The notes beneath the pieces were generated by a model. That model was not told where the DNA came from. It saw only the letters and a program-made list of their open reading frames with translations, and did no database searches. This document shows positions 41,946 through 54,722 of a stretch of 64,000 nucleotides of DNA, in pieces; position 1 is the stretch's first letter; each line of letters opens with the position of its first letter. The stretch comes from Hyaloperonospora brassicae (taxonomy: Eukaryota > Oomycota > Peronosporomycetes > Peronosporales > Peronosporaceae), in contig CANTFL010000174.1 of assembly GCA_947650285.1 (NCBI GenBank), positions 434,001 to 498,000 on the forward strand. Reading direction: 5' to 3'. The translations under genes were made by a program, and so were the position numbers.

Positions 41946-44900
41946 AGCGCAACCTGGGATAGTAGAAATAGATTAAAAGATTGATTATACTTAGTCCTGC
42001 GTTAGTGTTAGTAAGGATGATTTCTCACTCGAAACGTGATTGCCACTATATGGTCAGCTACTTTGTCGAGGGGGCTACTTAGAATCGTTGACTAGCCGAC
42101 TGATGTCCATACTAGCGTGTCAATATGTAATCAACCATAGGTTTACTTGTTTTCATCTTATAAAGCCTTAAGAAGGAATGCGACAAGTATAGATCTGTGA
42201 AAAAAACGTACTGATGGAATAGTATGTAACAGCAGCACACTGTAAAGTGGTACATCCAAGAGCTATGTACAAGTTTAATAAGATGAACCACACATAAATC
42301 TGTGCCGCTTTAGCAACAAATGGCATGCTTCTAGTTTTACTTTTGTAGAGGCTATAACCTCTATTTTGTTACATATGCAGAATTTATCTCGTTGTAAAGC
42401 ACTTAATAAACACCGATTCAAATTTTTATCTGAACACGACATCTGTCTTGCTAAGGCGTTTATAATCACTAGAATAAGAAGATTTTTCAATACTATACCT
42501 TAGTCACTGTTTGAGATTAGATCTATAGACCTCTAAAGCCTCATAAACCAGGACAAGAAGCTCATTCAGCGAAGTTAAATCGTTAAGATGTGCCCTTTAT
42601 AAATATTTAATTCTGTATGTTGAGCTGAAAGCATCCTTGTGAGAAGAAGCTGTCTCCGCGACGGACACAAAATGTGGTGCATGTAACGCTCGTATAGAGC
42701 TTTGCGTGGGCATGTGAGGGGGTAGTATAATTGAACAGGTAAAATGCCATACAAAAACGTCCTGTGACTCGTCGAGATTATTACTGCTGCTAGGACATTA
42801 CAAGATAAGCATCCTTTCCGGGTTGCCGATATGCAAATACACTATTTGTTTCCAGTATGTTAAAGTGTTCAACTACAACAATTTCTGTTCCGGATCAAGC
42901 GTGTTGATGTAATGTTTTTACATCATTTAGAACTGGCCTTTAAGGTTTTATTGACGCTACCGCCACGTCAGCTGAACCACAATTTCGTTACGAATTTTTG
43001 CGATCAGAAGAACGTTTCTGGATAGAGTTGCGTGCATAGAAATTGTCATCACTTTGAGCGATGATATTAATGACGTAATCTACGCATTTCTCTTCAGGAA
43101 TACTGAACATAGTCTATGAATTAGTCAAAGTATGGTCCCATCTAGCGTATGAAAATTATAAATTCGTGAGGTTATGAAACCTTCTAATCGTGAAAGATGG
43201 AATAAAGCGATAATGGATTCGTAAAAACATAAGGCAAGGGAGGTATTCGTGGAACACATAGGTGAGTAGATACCAGTGCGTGGGTAATGTACTCGTGGTG
43301 AATTGGACACGTATCTATCAGTTTTGTTTAGCATGAAAAGTAGATGCTGACTCACATCAGCCGCTAAATTTTAAGCTTCTGTTTCGAAAAGAAAAAGTAT
43401 TTACGTTATGACTTCTTATTCAGGATGCAATCAATGTCTTAGGTACAGTTTTAGTATCAGATAAATTTACGAATAATCAAATGCAAGCCTTAACCATACA
43501 ATAACTATCACCAAGTTGTGCTACGACATCCTAAGAATAATTATTACTTTGTTCGATAGCATACTCATTATCTAAACATTTGATTTTCAATTAGACCAGT
43601 TGACCGTAAGCGCTGTTTCGTTATTTGATGTTCTGCTCGAGTCTATATTCTATCCTAGACTTATTAACCTCTTGACATGTTAGTCCTCACATTATTTAAT
43701 CACATAAAACCTTTGTTGATCCGACACATTCTCCTTTGTTCTCGCTATATCAATTACGAATCGTTGAGTATAAACCACGTAGTAGTAATACACCCCGTTC
43801 TGAATTTTGCATGATCCCAGCAAACCATATTTCATCAATTGCGACAAATGCTCTCAATACAGGAAGCGATCGACATATTTGTATTGAACGCCATTTAGCG
43901 ATACCTTATATTATATTCGATAATTTCTGAAGTCTTTAACTTTACATTTGCAGCTTGATTTCTAACGTCGGCTAAATTAAGGTTTCCAGAATTTGTCGTT
44001 TTACTGCTTGTGCTCCTTTATAATTTAATAATATAAATGGTTGTGTCGGCGCTTTTGCGTCTAGAAATCGATAGTTGACACACATTCATTGATTCGTGTA
44101 TTATCGGTTAATGCATCGTTTTCGCCTCATCTGATTTATACCAAAAAATGTTAAGGGTCACATCGACAAACTACTTTTACTATTGGCGACAATATAAATA
44201 TGTATTCGTAGCTGATACTGACCCAGATTACTATAGGACCTAACAATACTATATTCCGCCCAAGCATTTGTTTCTTCGACCGCACCGCCATCCGTGACAT
44301 CGTTGAATTAATAGGTCCTTATTTGAATAATTTTTAAATTCCAGAAGAACTTTAAAATGTTATCGAATAGGTCAAAATAAGAAAAAGATACTTTTTCGAT
44401 AAACTAAAGTACCTTTTACACATGATTCCAATACAGTCGTGAAGTAAGGTGTGCACGGGCAAAATTCAGATATAGTGACGTTACATTTACTAGCTGAGTT
44501 AGCCATTTATAGCTTGTTTGAAATGGAGTAGTAGTGCTAATTTGCCTTTTCTTACATCACCACTCCACCTCAAATTATATCGCGTCACTTGCTTCTCCAG
44601 TACGGCACACATTTTAAGAATCTACTTTTTTTCACAAGAGTCGGTGTAGGTTGTGTAGCAGTATTAAGCTTGTCCCGCAGCAAACGTCATGGTGTATAAT
44701 ATATTTATCGGTAACCATATGCATAAATGCATTAATTTATCGGTCTGAGTGTACCAGTGTCAATTTGCTCGTCTTGCATGCCACAGTCTTGGTTTAAAGC
44801 GCCCATTAAAATTTAAGTCAGTTTCATTTAAAATACGTACACGAAGACAATGCCTTCGATACACATTAGTCGCGTTTAGAATATAATCCGTTTGTTACAC

Positions 44901-47900
44901 ATTTATTTTACTCAATGCTTGCGGCTGTTTCGTGTATATTACAGCATTTTCTGGATGTGACCTTGTGTCATAGCCCAAACATGCGTTCCCGGTTCTTTTA
45001 GCCGTATGGTTGGCAATAAAAATTGACCTAGTCTGTATTTACTTATCGCTGCTGTCTCGAACAGATTGAGCAGAAGACTATGTGACGTGTGTCTCTTGCT
45101 TCCGCTAACCGCTTCTACAGCAAATATTTAAGCGCTTTCTACCGTAATATTTTGAAGCGCAACTTAGATTTAAAGAGTAACTTGCTTTGTATTAGTTTTT
45201 AGGATGTCTTAATTTAATTTAAACCTTCGTTAGTGTCTGAAAGTTTTGATATGCTGTGTCTCAACAAATTGTGAGCCTCAAAAGCACTTTACAAGGTAGC
45301 TCATCGTGATATCGCTAAAGGCAGCTTTCAGTTCTGTTTCTTCGCTGTCTTCCAGTATATTGTACACGCTTTTTTTAGGCTAAAACGTGATATGTAGGGC
45401 CCATATATATAAATGTCGCCCTTAGCCTATTGGGCAATTTACTAGTGAATTTTATGCTCCACACTACATCTATACGTGTGCGTAATATATATTACGCTTT
45501 GCGTTGTTAGCTGAAAATTATTTTCTTGACTAATTATGCGTTGATAGACCTCACGTAACATATGGTTAAAGCAGGCGATATTTTTACCCCTCCATTAATC
45601 GCAGTATATGTATGCGGCATTATAAGGTCTCTTAGAATAAGTCTGGCTTCGCGATTTCTGACACGTTGTGTACTAGCTCGTATTCAATTTTTTTATCGTT
45701 GTTAATGGATTGAAACCTATAAAAACACGATGCAGCGATATTCTTTATATCTATACGCCTTGAAGTTTCATTTTTAATCAACAACGACCGTACGATGAAT
45801 TAATTGGTACTCACCTCCCTGTGTACTTTCGCCAAGGTACATTCTTAGTTGTATGTTGTATTCTTTGAAGATATAGAAGTTCGCGATATCGTTTTTAATA
45901 ACTTATATAGCGGATTCGAAAGAAATCAACAAACAAATTGATGCAGCAATTCAAACATTATTGGATAATCTGAAATGAATTTTGACGAGCTAACATCAAC
46001 TTTATGACACATGTTTCGTTTTTGTTGTCGGACAAAATGAATACACATATGGGCTGCTAAGAACAATCATACTTCGAACGAGCAAAATGATCACGTTTTA
46101 CGTTTTTACTACATCACTTCAAATCATACATATACCAAAACTAGCGACGATGTAATCATACATCGTTCTACATTCAATACACTGTAGCGAAAACAAATTG
46201 TATTGTAAAATTCAAAATGAATATTCAAACCGCATTTTTGTCACTTTTAATCTCACATTCCGAATGTATCAACTTTGCGTTTTAAAAAGCACATTGGTCC
46301 GTATCCGCCTGCGATACGTTCAAGCTAATTTTTAAAAGTCCCATTCAATAATCAATTTCATTACTTTAACTTCCATACGATATAACTTTACATGTATGTA
46401 TGTAATTATCGCCGTAATAGTCAATTTGCAAATTCGCAGTGCTGTTGGGTCTTTTTGATGTAATATGGTAGCACCACGCCAAGTGTGCAAACATTAAATG
46501 TCATAAAGCGCCAAGTCGCACAATAATTGTTTTTGTCGATGCGCTAAAATACATAATATCGTAGATCCAGGCTGTTCGAAGTGACAGATCATGATTTATA
46601 CTTTGTAAACACTCGATGTGACAGGTAGTGCACTCAGCTCGTTTAGATTGACAGTTTTATCGCATTTTCGTCGGTCGACGTTATACTTTTGATGCATGCA
46701 TTATACATGAAACGTCCACTGACGATATTGCGGAAAATATATATACATCGCCATGCATAAAAATTCATATAAGCACGATCTTATATATTCGAGAGTATAT
46801 ATGCCACAGCAAGACACATCTTTTTAGATACAGAAGATGGCAATGTTGAATAACCATGATTACAGGGTAGCTTCAAGTCATTCGATATAGTTGATCATCG
46901 TAATGGAAACGAAATGTAAAATTTAAAATTAATGTATGTAAAATTTAGCTACAGTAATTCGATATGCAGTAAATTTCCGCTTTTTTGAATGTGTCGCATA
47001 TTAAAGTTTAAAAAAAATTAGATAAAAAGAGTGAGACTTGGGGTGCGAATCTAAATACTATTGAGCTGTACAAAACTGCAAACAAAAAAGAGATGTGTGT
47101 ATCTCAATATGGGTAGAATGTTGTATCTTTCATAATCAATTCACCTTGTGTTCTTTCATCTTTTTACGAAGTGTTATCTTTGTGAACCTAAACATCAATG
47201 ACATTTTCCTCGGCATATTATATTCCTTACCTTATATAGGCATTTTGATTGGCCGGGTACGCGTTTAATCGTTTCTTTATGTTGTTTCTCATCCACTTTA
47301 TCATGAAACATATTGTCTTATAATAGGGATCCGAGATCAAAAAGGTAAATCAAGATATAAAGCTACTAGAAAAAAGAAAACGCAAGAGAAAATATTAATA
47401 GTTACTTTTCAATTTGATAGAGATGCAGCCTATATTCAGAAAAAGTATTATCCTTATATGAGATAGAACTCTACTATTTGATCACCTTATACGTGATCGT
47501 CCGACCTCTGCAACCCCGCCGGCACAGTACCTGCGAAAAGGTCGCAGACAAAAGAACCCGACGAAGCATAAATTGAATCCACTGCAAGCATGACGTCGGT
47601 TCCTCTGTTGTCCATAAATGTGTGTCTTGCTCTCGTTTTCTATAACTAGATGGTGCGCCAATATATTGTATATATGTATATCTAAAGAAAAGTATGCGGT
47701 CAAAATTTACCCTTTTGGTTACTACAACACGAAACGTTTGCATAGATGTATCTTGTAATTTTACCATTCTGTAAAAATGAACCTATTGTCCTCTTAAAAA
47801 AACACAAACTATCTAATCTCGACAAAGCTTGTCGCATTAGTAAACGGACACCGACAAGTTTTTTTGTATTCTCAGCGAACAGAGGTCGATAAGTTTCCTT

Positions 47901-50900
47901 GCGCCGTAGTACAAAATAGTGGTTGGACGTTGTGATTGTGTAGGAGGGGATCGGGTGCTCGGCCATATATTTTATGAAGAGGATTTGAAATTAAATATAT
48001 ATATATATATATGTCAAGAGATCGAGTCATATATCTCCAATATTAATGCGCTAGCTCAGGCTGATATCATCAAGCTCAAAACCCGTTACCCATCTTTTCT
48101 CGATACGACAGGCTTATGCGTGCGATATACGTAGTTTTGCAGTTGACTTTGTGGTGCCATTCAACATTTTTCGTTTATATTTCTATGATGATGTGGTCCA
48201 TGTTAAAAAATGTAATCAATAAATTTTAGCTGTAGGATACCACGTAGGCTAAGCATGTGCATGTATGCGGAGCATGCTGATACTGAGTAATTTGCGATTG
48301 TTACAAAAATGTCGTTCTCACGTTGATGATATACACTACGCGTAATGAACGAGCTGTTGCAAATTGATAAAATCGACTCGGTAGAAGACAAGAATATGCA
48401 TATACGAGATCACATGGGTCGTATTAGTAAGAGCCGTAAGGGATCCATACTTAATTGTTAAGATGAACGTCATATGTCGATTATCAGAAGACACTTGTTC
48501 GTGACAAACACGTGAGTGCGGCACCAATTTGAGTAAATATTGATCAAGTTATTAAAAAAATATTTATATTTTTGTATAAAAAGTATTGATTTACATGCAA
48601 CACACATACTTTACTTCACTTTATCTTATTTTTATATTTTTAGCTTTCGATCACACTCAACAGTTTGCGCGCTACTATTACATATTAAAGGTTTATATTG
48701 TTATAATGTCATCTACCAACAACACTGCTATATAGCTTCCGACCATCATATCTTATTATGGAAGATGTAAGTATCGTATATCCTTTGATCATTTATACAT
48801 TGATGTTTAGTAGCATGGCTAAATTTATAATTTAATGCGCATACTTCGTCAAACGAAGTCGAGCGGTCCCTTTCGCCAATTGGAAAAACCGATATGAACT
48901 CACACTGTACCAGTCATAAGCCATACAATCCTGGGCCCATGTACCTACGGATTGACTATTTTATTGTGCAAATATCTAACTCGAATATTGTGAAGCTGGC
49001 ATATTCAACGATATTAACATATGTGATCAGAATTTAGTGTCGGAAAATGTAAGTGACATCATTGTATATTAATATACAAACAAATCAATATTTTTTTTAT
49101 TTAATGTTGTTTTTAATATAGTAAAAGTAATGGCTTAATGGTACATTTTAACATTAAAGACTGGAAGTTCCAAGCGAAAAATATCGTATTGTAGTAGCAT
49201 GCTGCAGCCAGCTTCCTAATTACGGCCAATGCATACTACGCAGCTGTTTTATCCTTTTTTATGTCTCCGTATGACGTGTTAGACACAAATGTATTCAATA
49301 GGAAAAACTGAATGTTGATGAAATCCAGACATTTGTACTTAGCTGACAAGGCCCACGTTTGTAGATTTTACGAGCATTTTCAAACAAATTATGTGCGGCA
49401 GCTAGTTCTTAAGTGACATGAAGCTACTGCCATGAACAAATACGAACCTTGTGATTTCAGCATCTAAGCGGAACATCCAGTGGCTTTGTATTGACGACTT
49501 ACTCTGTTTGATCACCTTCTGTTTGTTCTCTACTATAACAATAATATTCTACCGTTATGCATGACAGGTGGTAGGTCGCTTAAACGTTACAAAGGATGAT
49601 ATTGGTCAGGATTGATCTTAAATGTTGTGCTGAATTTTATTCAGGGTAAAAAAGAGTTAGTGTGAATAGTATTTGCTCGCGAAGTTACAAAGATGTATAA
49701 GAAAGGTGTTTCTCGAGATCAAGCGACCAAAACCCAAGAACTGGTGAAGCAAAAGATCGAATTACATCAATGCTGCAAATCAGTATCCAAGTTATGTTAC
49801 TATCAATATGGTCATATATGTGCTGAGGTTTTACGGCGCTTGGAGAAATCAAGACGATATCTCGCAAAAGAACAACGCGGTCTTGGATAAATTCAAGACT
49901 CTTACTTGTAAAACAAGAGCTACTTTATACGCGTCGTGTCTGTTTCTAAACGGAGTGTTGCATAGTAAAAAAACACCATATCATATGCGTGAAATGTGTG
50001 TGTGAGATGGTATTATCTACCACCTCCAGAGCTGTAATTTGTTTCACTGTGATTTGCTATCATGACGTTTATTGCAGTCACCCGCGGATAAAGTAATGGT
50101 AATCGCCTAATATATATGCCGGATGTACTAAACATTAACAGCGTCAGTCGATTCGACGTCCAACAAAACGTCAACAACATATCGGTGGACTCGTAATATG
50201 AGATCAGTCATTGGATCGATATTAGTCGTTTCTGACGTTTACACGTGCAGTACACAAGTGAGCAGATAAAAAGTTAAATTTACAATGCTAGCCTCGCCTC
50301 TTAAATGTTAAGTATGTAGTTGGATTTAATGAAGATACGGACGATTAGGGTTAAATTTTAGCACCCGATCTATTTCGTTAAGCAAATATATTAAAGATCA
50401 TGTATTATGTAGTTGTTGCTTACACCGAGCAGTATCATTAAATGAGATGTGTTGGCGTATCAGAGTAAACACTTTTTTGTATCTAGTAGTTATAGTACCT
50501 CTGTGAGATCCCTTTCGGCACCATAAATAAAATTAGAAATGTTTCGATATGTAATCTGAAAAATGGGCTCACGCGTGCTCATGATAGGTCAATGATGTAT
50601 TTCATGCAACCTTACAAGTCAACCAACATTATATGAAGGTCGGACAGGTATCTGATCTCAGACCTTCCGTTTGATAATATATTTTAGTATGCCGTGCACT
50701 ATCGTGTCCACAAATACGTAAAGCTCAAGTATTACATTCTTGGAAGGCTTGTATCAATAACTGAAACTTGAAGGTATTGGCAGGTCCTATTTTGCATTGA
50801 TCGTTCGAATCGCGCATTACTTCTTTCAATACTTATTCGATTAGTTGTCTTTCTTCACCGGGTCGATGAGGATCATAATCTAAACTTTTAACTGATGTTA

Positions 50901-53591
50901 ACCTTGCCGTTGCCCACCTAGAGCTTGTTATCGCGCTATCAGGCTGGAGATTACGCGTGTTGTCCATTTTAAGTTTCAATATGCTTATAGTGCAAGCGGC
51001 GACATTCGCGCGACCCGTCATCAATGTGGATCTTACCGACACGTCGGGTCGTTTGGATGCTGACCTTGATTTCTGTGTATCTCTTATCGGTGAATTACGC
51101 GAGGACTAAAATTACAAGCGTCAGTATCGAATCCAATGTTTTTGTAAAGATGAAGACGTATGCACAATTCGGCCGAGGGTTCGGCCTGTTTGTGTGTTTG
51201 AATTGAACACCTATCTAGTTCGACGTCTGATATTTGGTTATTTTGTAAAAGTATCATGAAATGCCTCAAAGTTATGAAGGTATAGCTTCCTTGAACAGTA
51301 GTATAAAATTCCACTCGGTTAGGAGATCTCATAAACCTTTTTTTCATCAAAAAGGCGGTTTGGAGGTCTAAAGAACTATTTTTTTTATCAGAAACATTCG
51401 CTCACTTCTCCATCGGATAGAGGAGTCACTCTATACGCAAATAATACGTGCAGGAAAAGCCTGGTTGTGTTTTGTATGAGAAGGACGTTCAGAAAATCGG
51501 GTTTGTATGTAATCAAAAGAACAGTGGCCCACATTTATCAATTTATTTTAGGAAGATTGCTTACCACAGATAAAAAGCTTATCATTCCTATTATATAACA
51601 AATTGTTGGTCTTTAATATTTTTTGCATTAGTTTGTGTTGATCGACCACTCTCACGGTGTCATATTTAACAGATCATTCTACCGCTTCTCGAGCTAGACT
51701 TCATTCCCACTCCGTTTCGCTTATATTTTGATCACAGCACGCCTTAAACGCACTGGAGGAAAATGACTTTGAATGGCATCGATCCTTCGGGCTTCTCATA
51801 TCTTATAAATGTTCTGCGTAAAAAAAATGTCTTCATCATTATTTGATTTCGTATGTGGTGCATCGCTAGTACTGGGTTCGTCTACTTAATTGGCATTCGT
51901 ATTGGCATCGGTATCTGTTTCGTGGGCAATAAGTTAATTGCGTAATGATCAGAACGTCGAAATTTATATTTGATCGGACAAGTCCCTACTGTTATATCAG
52001 AGGCACTATCTGACATAGTAGAGATGCGTGGGTGATGTATTCTATTCACGACGAACGGTGCATGCTTGGCCCAAGTATAATCAACGGCCTTGATGACAAA
52101 GTACGCCTAGGCCACGAGCTTGATGCGTCCCGTCAAGACGTTAAATATCTTTGAAATCCCTCTTCGTGGACACAATCGGCAAAATCCGTATAATAATCTA
52201 GCTCAAAATGATTGTCGATAGATATCTGTCACAGCGTTCGTAGATATAAAGCTTATGGACAAAACGATACCGTTCAGTCAGGGCGTTGGATCGAAGATAA
52301 GTCCACGGGATCGTCCATACGTTTAGATAAAGTCACAAGCACAGACCTCAGATTTGGTGACTCCATAAAATTAAGACTAATAAACATCTCGAATTACATT
52401 AATAATAAAGCAATGAAATCTCATGCTTATTGCAATCTCTTTCGGGTTAAGCAGAAGAAGAACGAAATGTGTCGAAAAATCTAGTGGGGCACGGTATGAG
52501 GATCTGAAGTGCCTTGATCAGTTACTAATGAAAGCACGGATATGTTCAGCAATAATAATATTGTATGAGATACATAAGGCCTAGCTGACGCTGACATGAG
52601 TCTTTTACGGTCGTGGTGTCTACCTATTGGTACAGCGAGACGATTATACATGTTGCAAGGCACATGCCATCCGGTGAAAGATAAGTTGGAAATTTTGGCT
52701 GTTGAATTGTTTAAAATATAGTAGCCCATCACGGGTTGTGGACTAATTCGATGACGAACGAAACGCGCAGGTTATGGTATCGTATAGTACTAAGATAGAT
52801 TTCCAGAATATTGATTTGTACACACATGTCCTCAATTTCGTGTATACGCCTGTAGAGTGTATTTGAGCACACTAGACTCTTTACTGTAGTCAATGTGGCC
52901 CACGAAAACTCCGAATCTCGAGGTATTGTAGAAAAAAACATTAGTGGACCACATTAAATGTGTGGGAAATTACATTGGTGTTAGCACGCAAGATAATGTG
53001 GATCGACCAAGAATTTTGTTCATGTAAAATTGAGTAGCCACGGCGTTTTACCAACCCGCAAATTTACTTGATCCAAGAGCCCTTACGCGTTCAGTCCCTT
53101 CGACAAATATCGTCGACTGATTCCTTCGTGAGAGTTTTGCTTCATCTGCCGAAAGCGATGACGACGGTGACGACAACGCTGTCCTATAAGCTTCACTAGG
53201 TGCTGAGTTGACTATAAACGATGAGTCAGCGCTGACTGGAAATCGGTTTCTACAGCAAGTCAGTACTTTGTCTTACCTACACCGCATCTTCCAATGGATG
53301 ATTACCGACGCATAACAGATCGGGGAGGCCAAGATTGCGTCGCGCACGATCTGCAATTTCTCAGGTTAATTTCGACGCGAACGAAAGGAGAAGTCAATGA
53401 AGGCATCTCGTCGGTGGAAGGATAGAGACACGATCAGCGCTATTTTGTCGAATAAGAGTTGATAAAGAGGTACATCAAAGGCACTTAGTAGCGTGTGTCA
53501 ACGTAGCTCTCACCGTCACTTGGAGATAAAGGCAATGGATGTTCGGGGTCAAAAACGCCCGCCTTGAGATACCTAGATTTATGCGATATCG
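41946..53591. other. AT-rich DNA, no gene recognised
   Basis: About 11.6 kb with no frame that I can assign. A minus-strand frame at 50833-51042 has an EER context and is discussed in findings. Many AT dinucleotide runs (for example 47996-48011) are present. Confidence 0.5.
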
Positions 53592-54722
53592 GTGGTAGAA
53601 TTTGACCAACTTCCCAAAGCTGGGTTGAAGTTTCGTCCAATGGTGTTGCAAATCGTGGCCAAAACAACTTTGTGGACGTTACAAGGCAAATTTAGTTCAG
53701 CCTTTCGTGATCTGCTCGAAGAGAAAACGCTTGACGAGCGCATCAGACCAAGTTGGATCAGTCTTTTCAAAAGTATTACAAAATTGTCGTTCATACCCAA
53801 CGGGCAAACTTATGACAAGCCGAGCGGTTCAGCTTCAAAATAAAAAAAGAGTCTCCTACCATCAGGGCGAGGTTGCACGTGATTTCAAAGTATAAAAATT
53901 ATTAAAGCTAATTTAGAAAGTCTCGACGAAACTCAATTTATTGTCAGTGTTGACAATAATAAGACTATGGATTTTTGCGGCGACAGGTACGTCAAATATT
54001 CTGGCGTAGCCTTAGGTGGTGTTTCATGAATATGGATATTCGAACTTGCGGTGAGAAATTTGCTTGACTTGAGGCAGATTTCATGATTTTTTTATACGAA
54101 CCTCGAAAAAAATTCCGACTTGTTGTATTCCAGACAGATTTCCAGGCGTGGATTATCGGACCATAACCAAAGGATACAGAACAAGCTAGTTTTAGTCCAG
54201 TGTTCCAAAGAGCGTCGGATAATCTACCTAGATAGCGGTGGTCATTAGCGGATGCTATATATGGCTAACTGTGATGGTCACATCGAAATTCCAGAACAAC
54301 AATCTGCTTTACAAAAGCTCAACGCAGTGAAACGGAAGCTTCGCGAGAGTTAAGCATATTTGTGCCACTCTTTTGACTCAAACACATACAAAAGATAAAA
54401 CAGGTGCGGACAGAGAAGTGGGAATTAAAATATCCGTTTGATTAAGCTGGATGCTTAGCGATCTGGTCAGAGATCGTCCGGCAAGTTGTCCATCTTGGCA
54501 AGATCGAGAATATTAAATTGGCTGCTGCATTTGTGCAAGCCGTGACATCAATACAAGACAAAAGTGGCGTGTTGTTTGCACTCTAGGTGATGAGTCAAAT
54601 CGGTCTTGGACTTCATCTGAATGGCGAGTGGCAAATGTCTATATTGTTTACTCAGCTGCAGATGATTATCAACAACAATCGGGCACACTTTAAAGGGACA
54701 ACAGTACCAGAAGAATCGTAAG
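53592..54722 (+). pseudogene. DDE_1-type (pogo/jerky-like) transposase, dead
   Basis: In order: a VSYHQGEVARDF block (about 53847), SLDETQFIVSVDN with the first catalytic Asp (53919 onward), VKYSGVALGG (about 53990), YMANCDGH at 54258-54281 where the family has Asp in place of this Ala (codon GCT 54264-54266), QQSALQKLNAVKRKL after it, and KLAAAFVQAV to HLNGEW (54515-54640) in another frame. Frameshifts, several stops and the lost Asp make it non-functional. Terminal inverted repeats were not found by eye. The family call rests on memory of DDE_1 transposases common in oomycetes. Confidence 0.6.
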
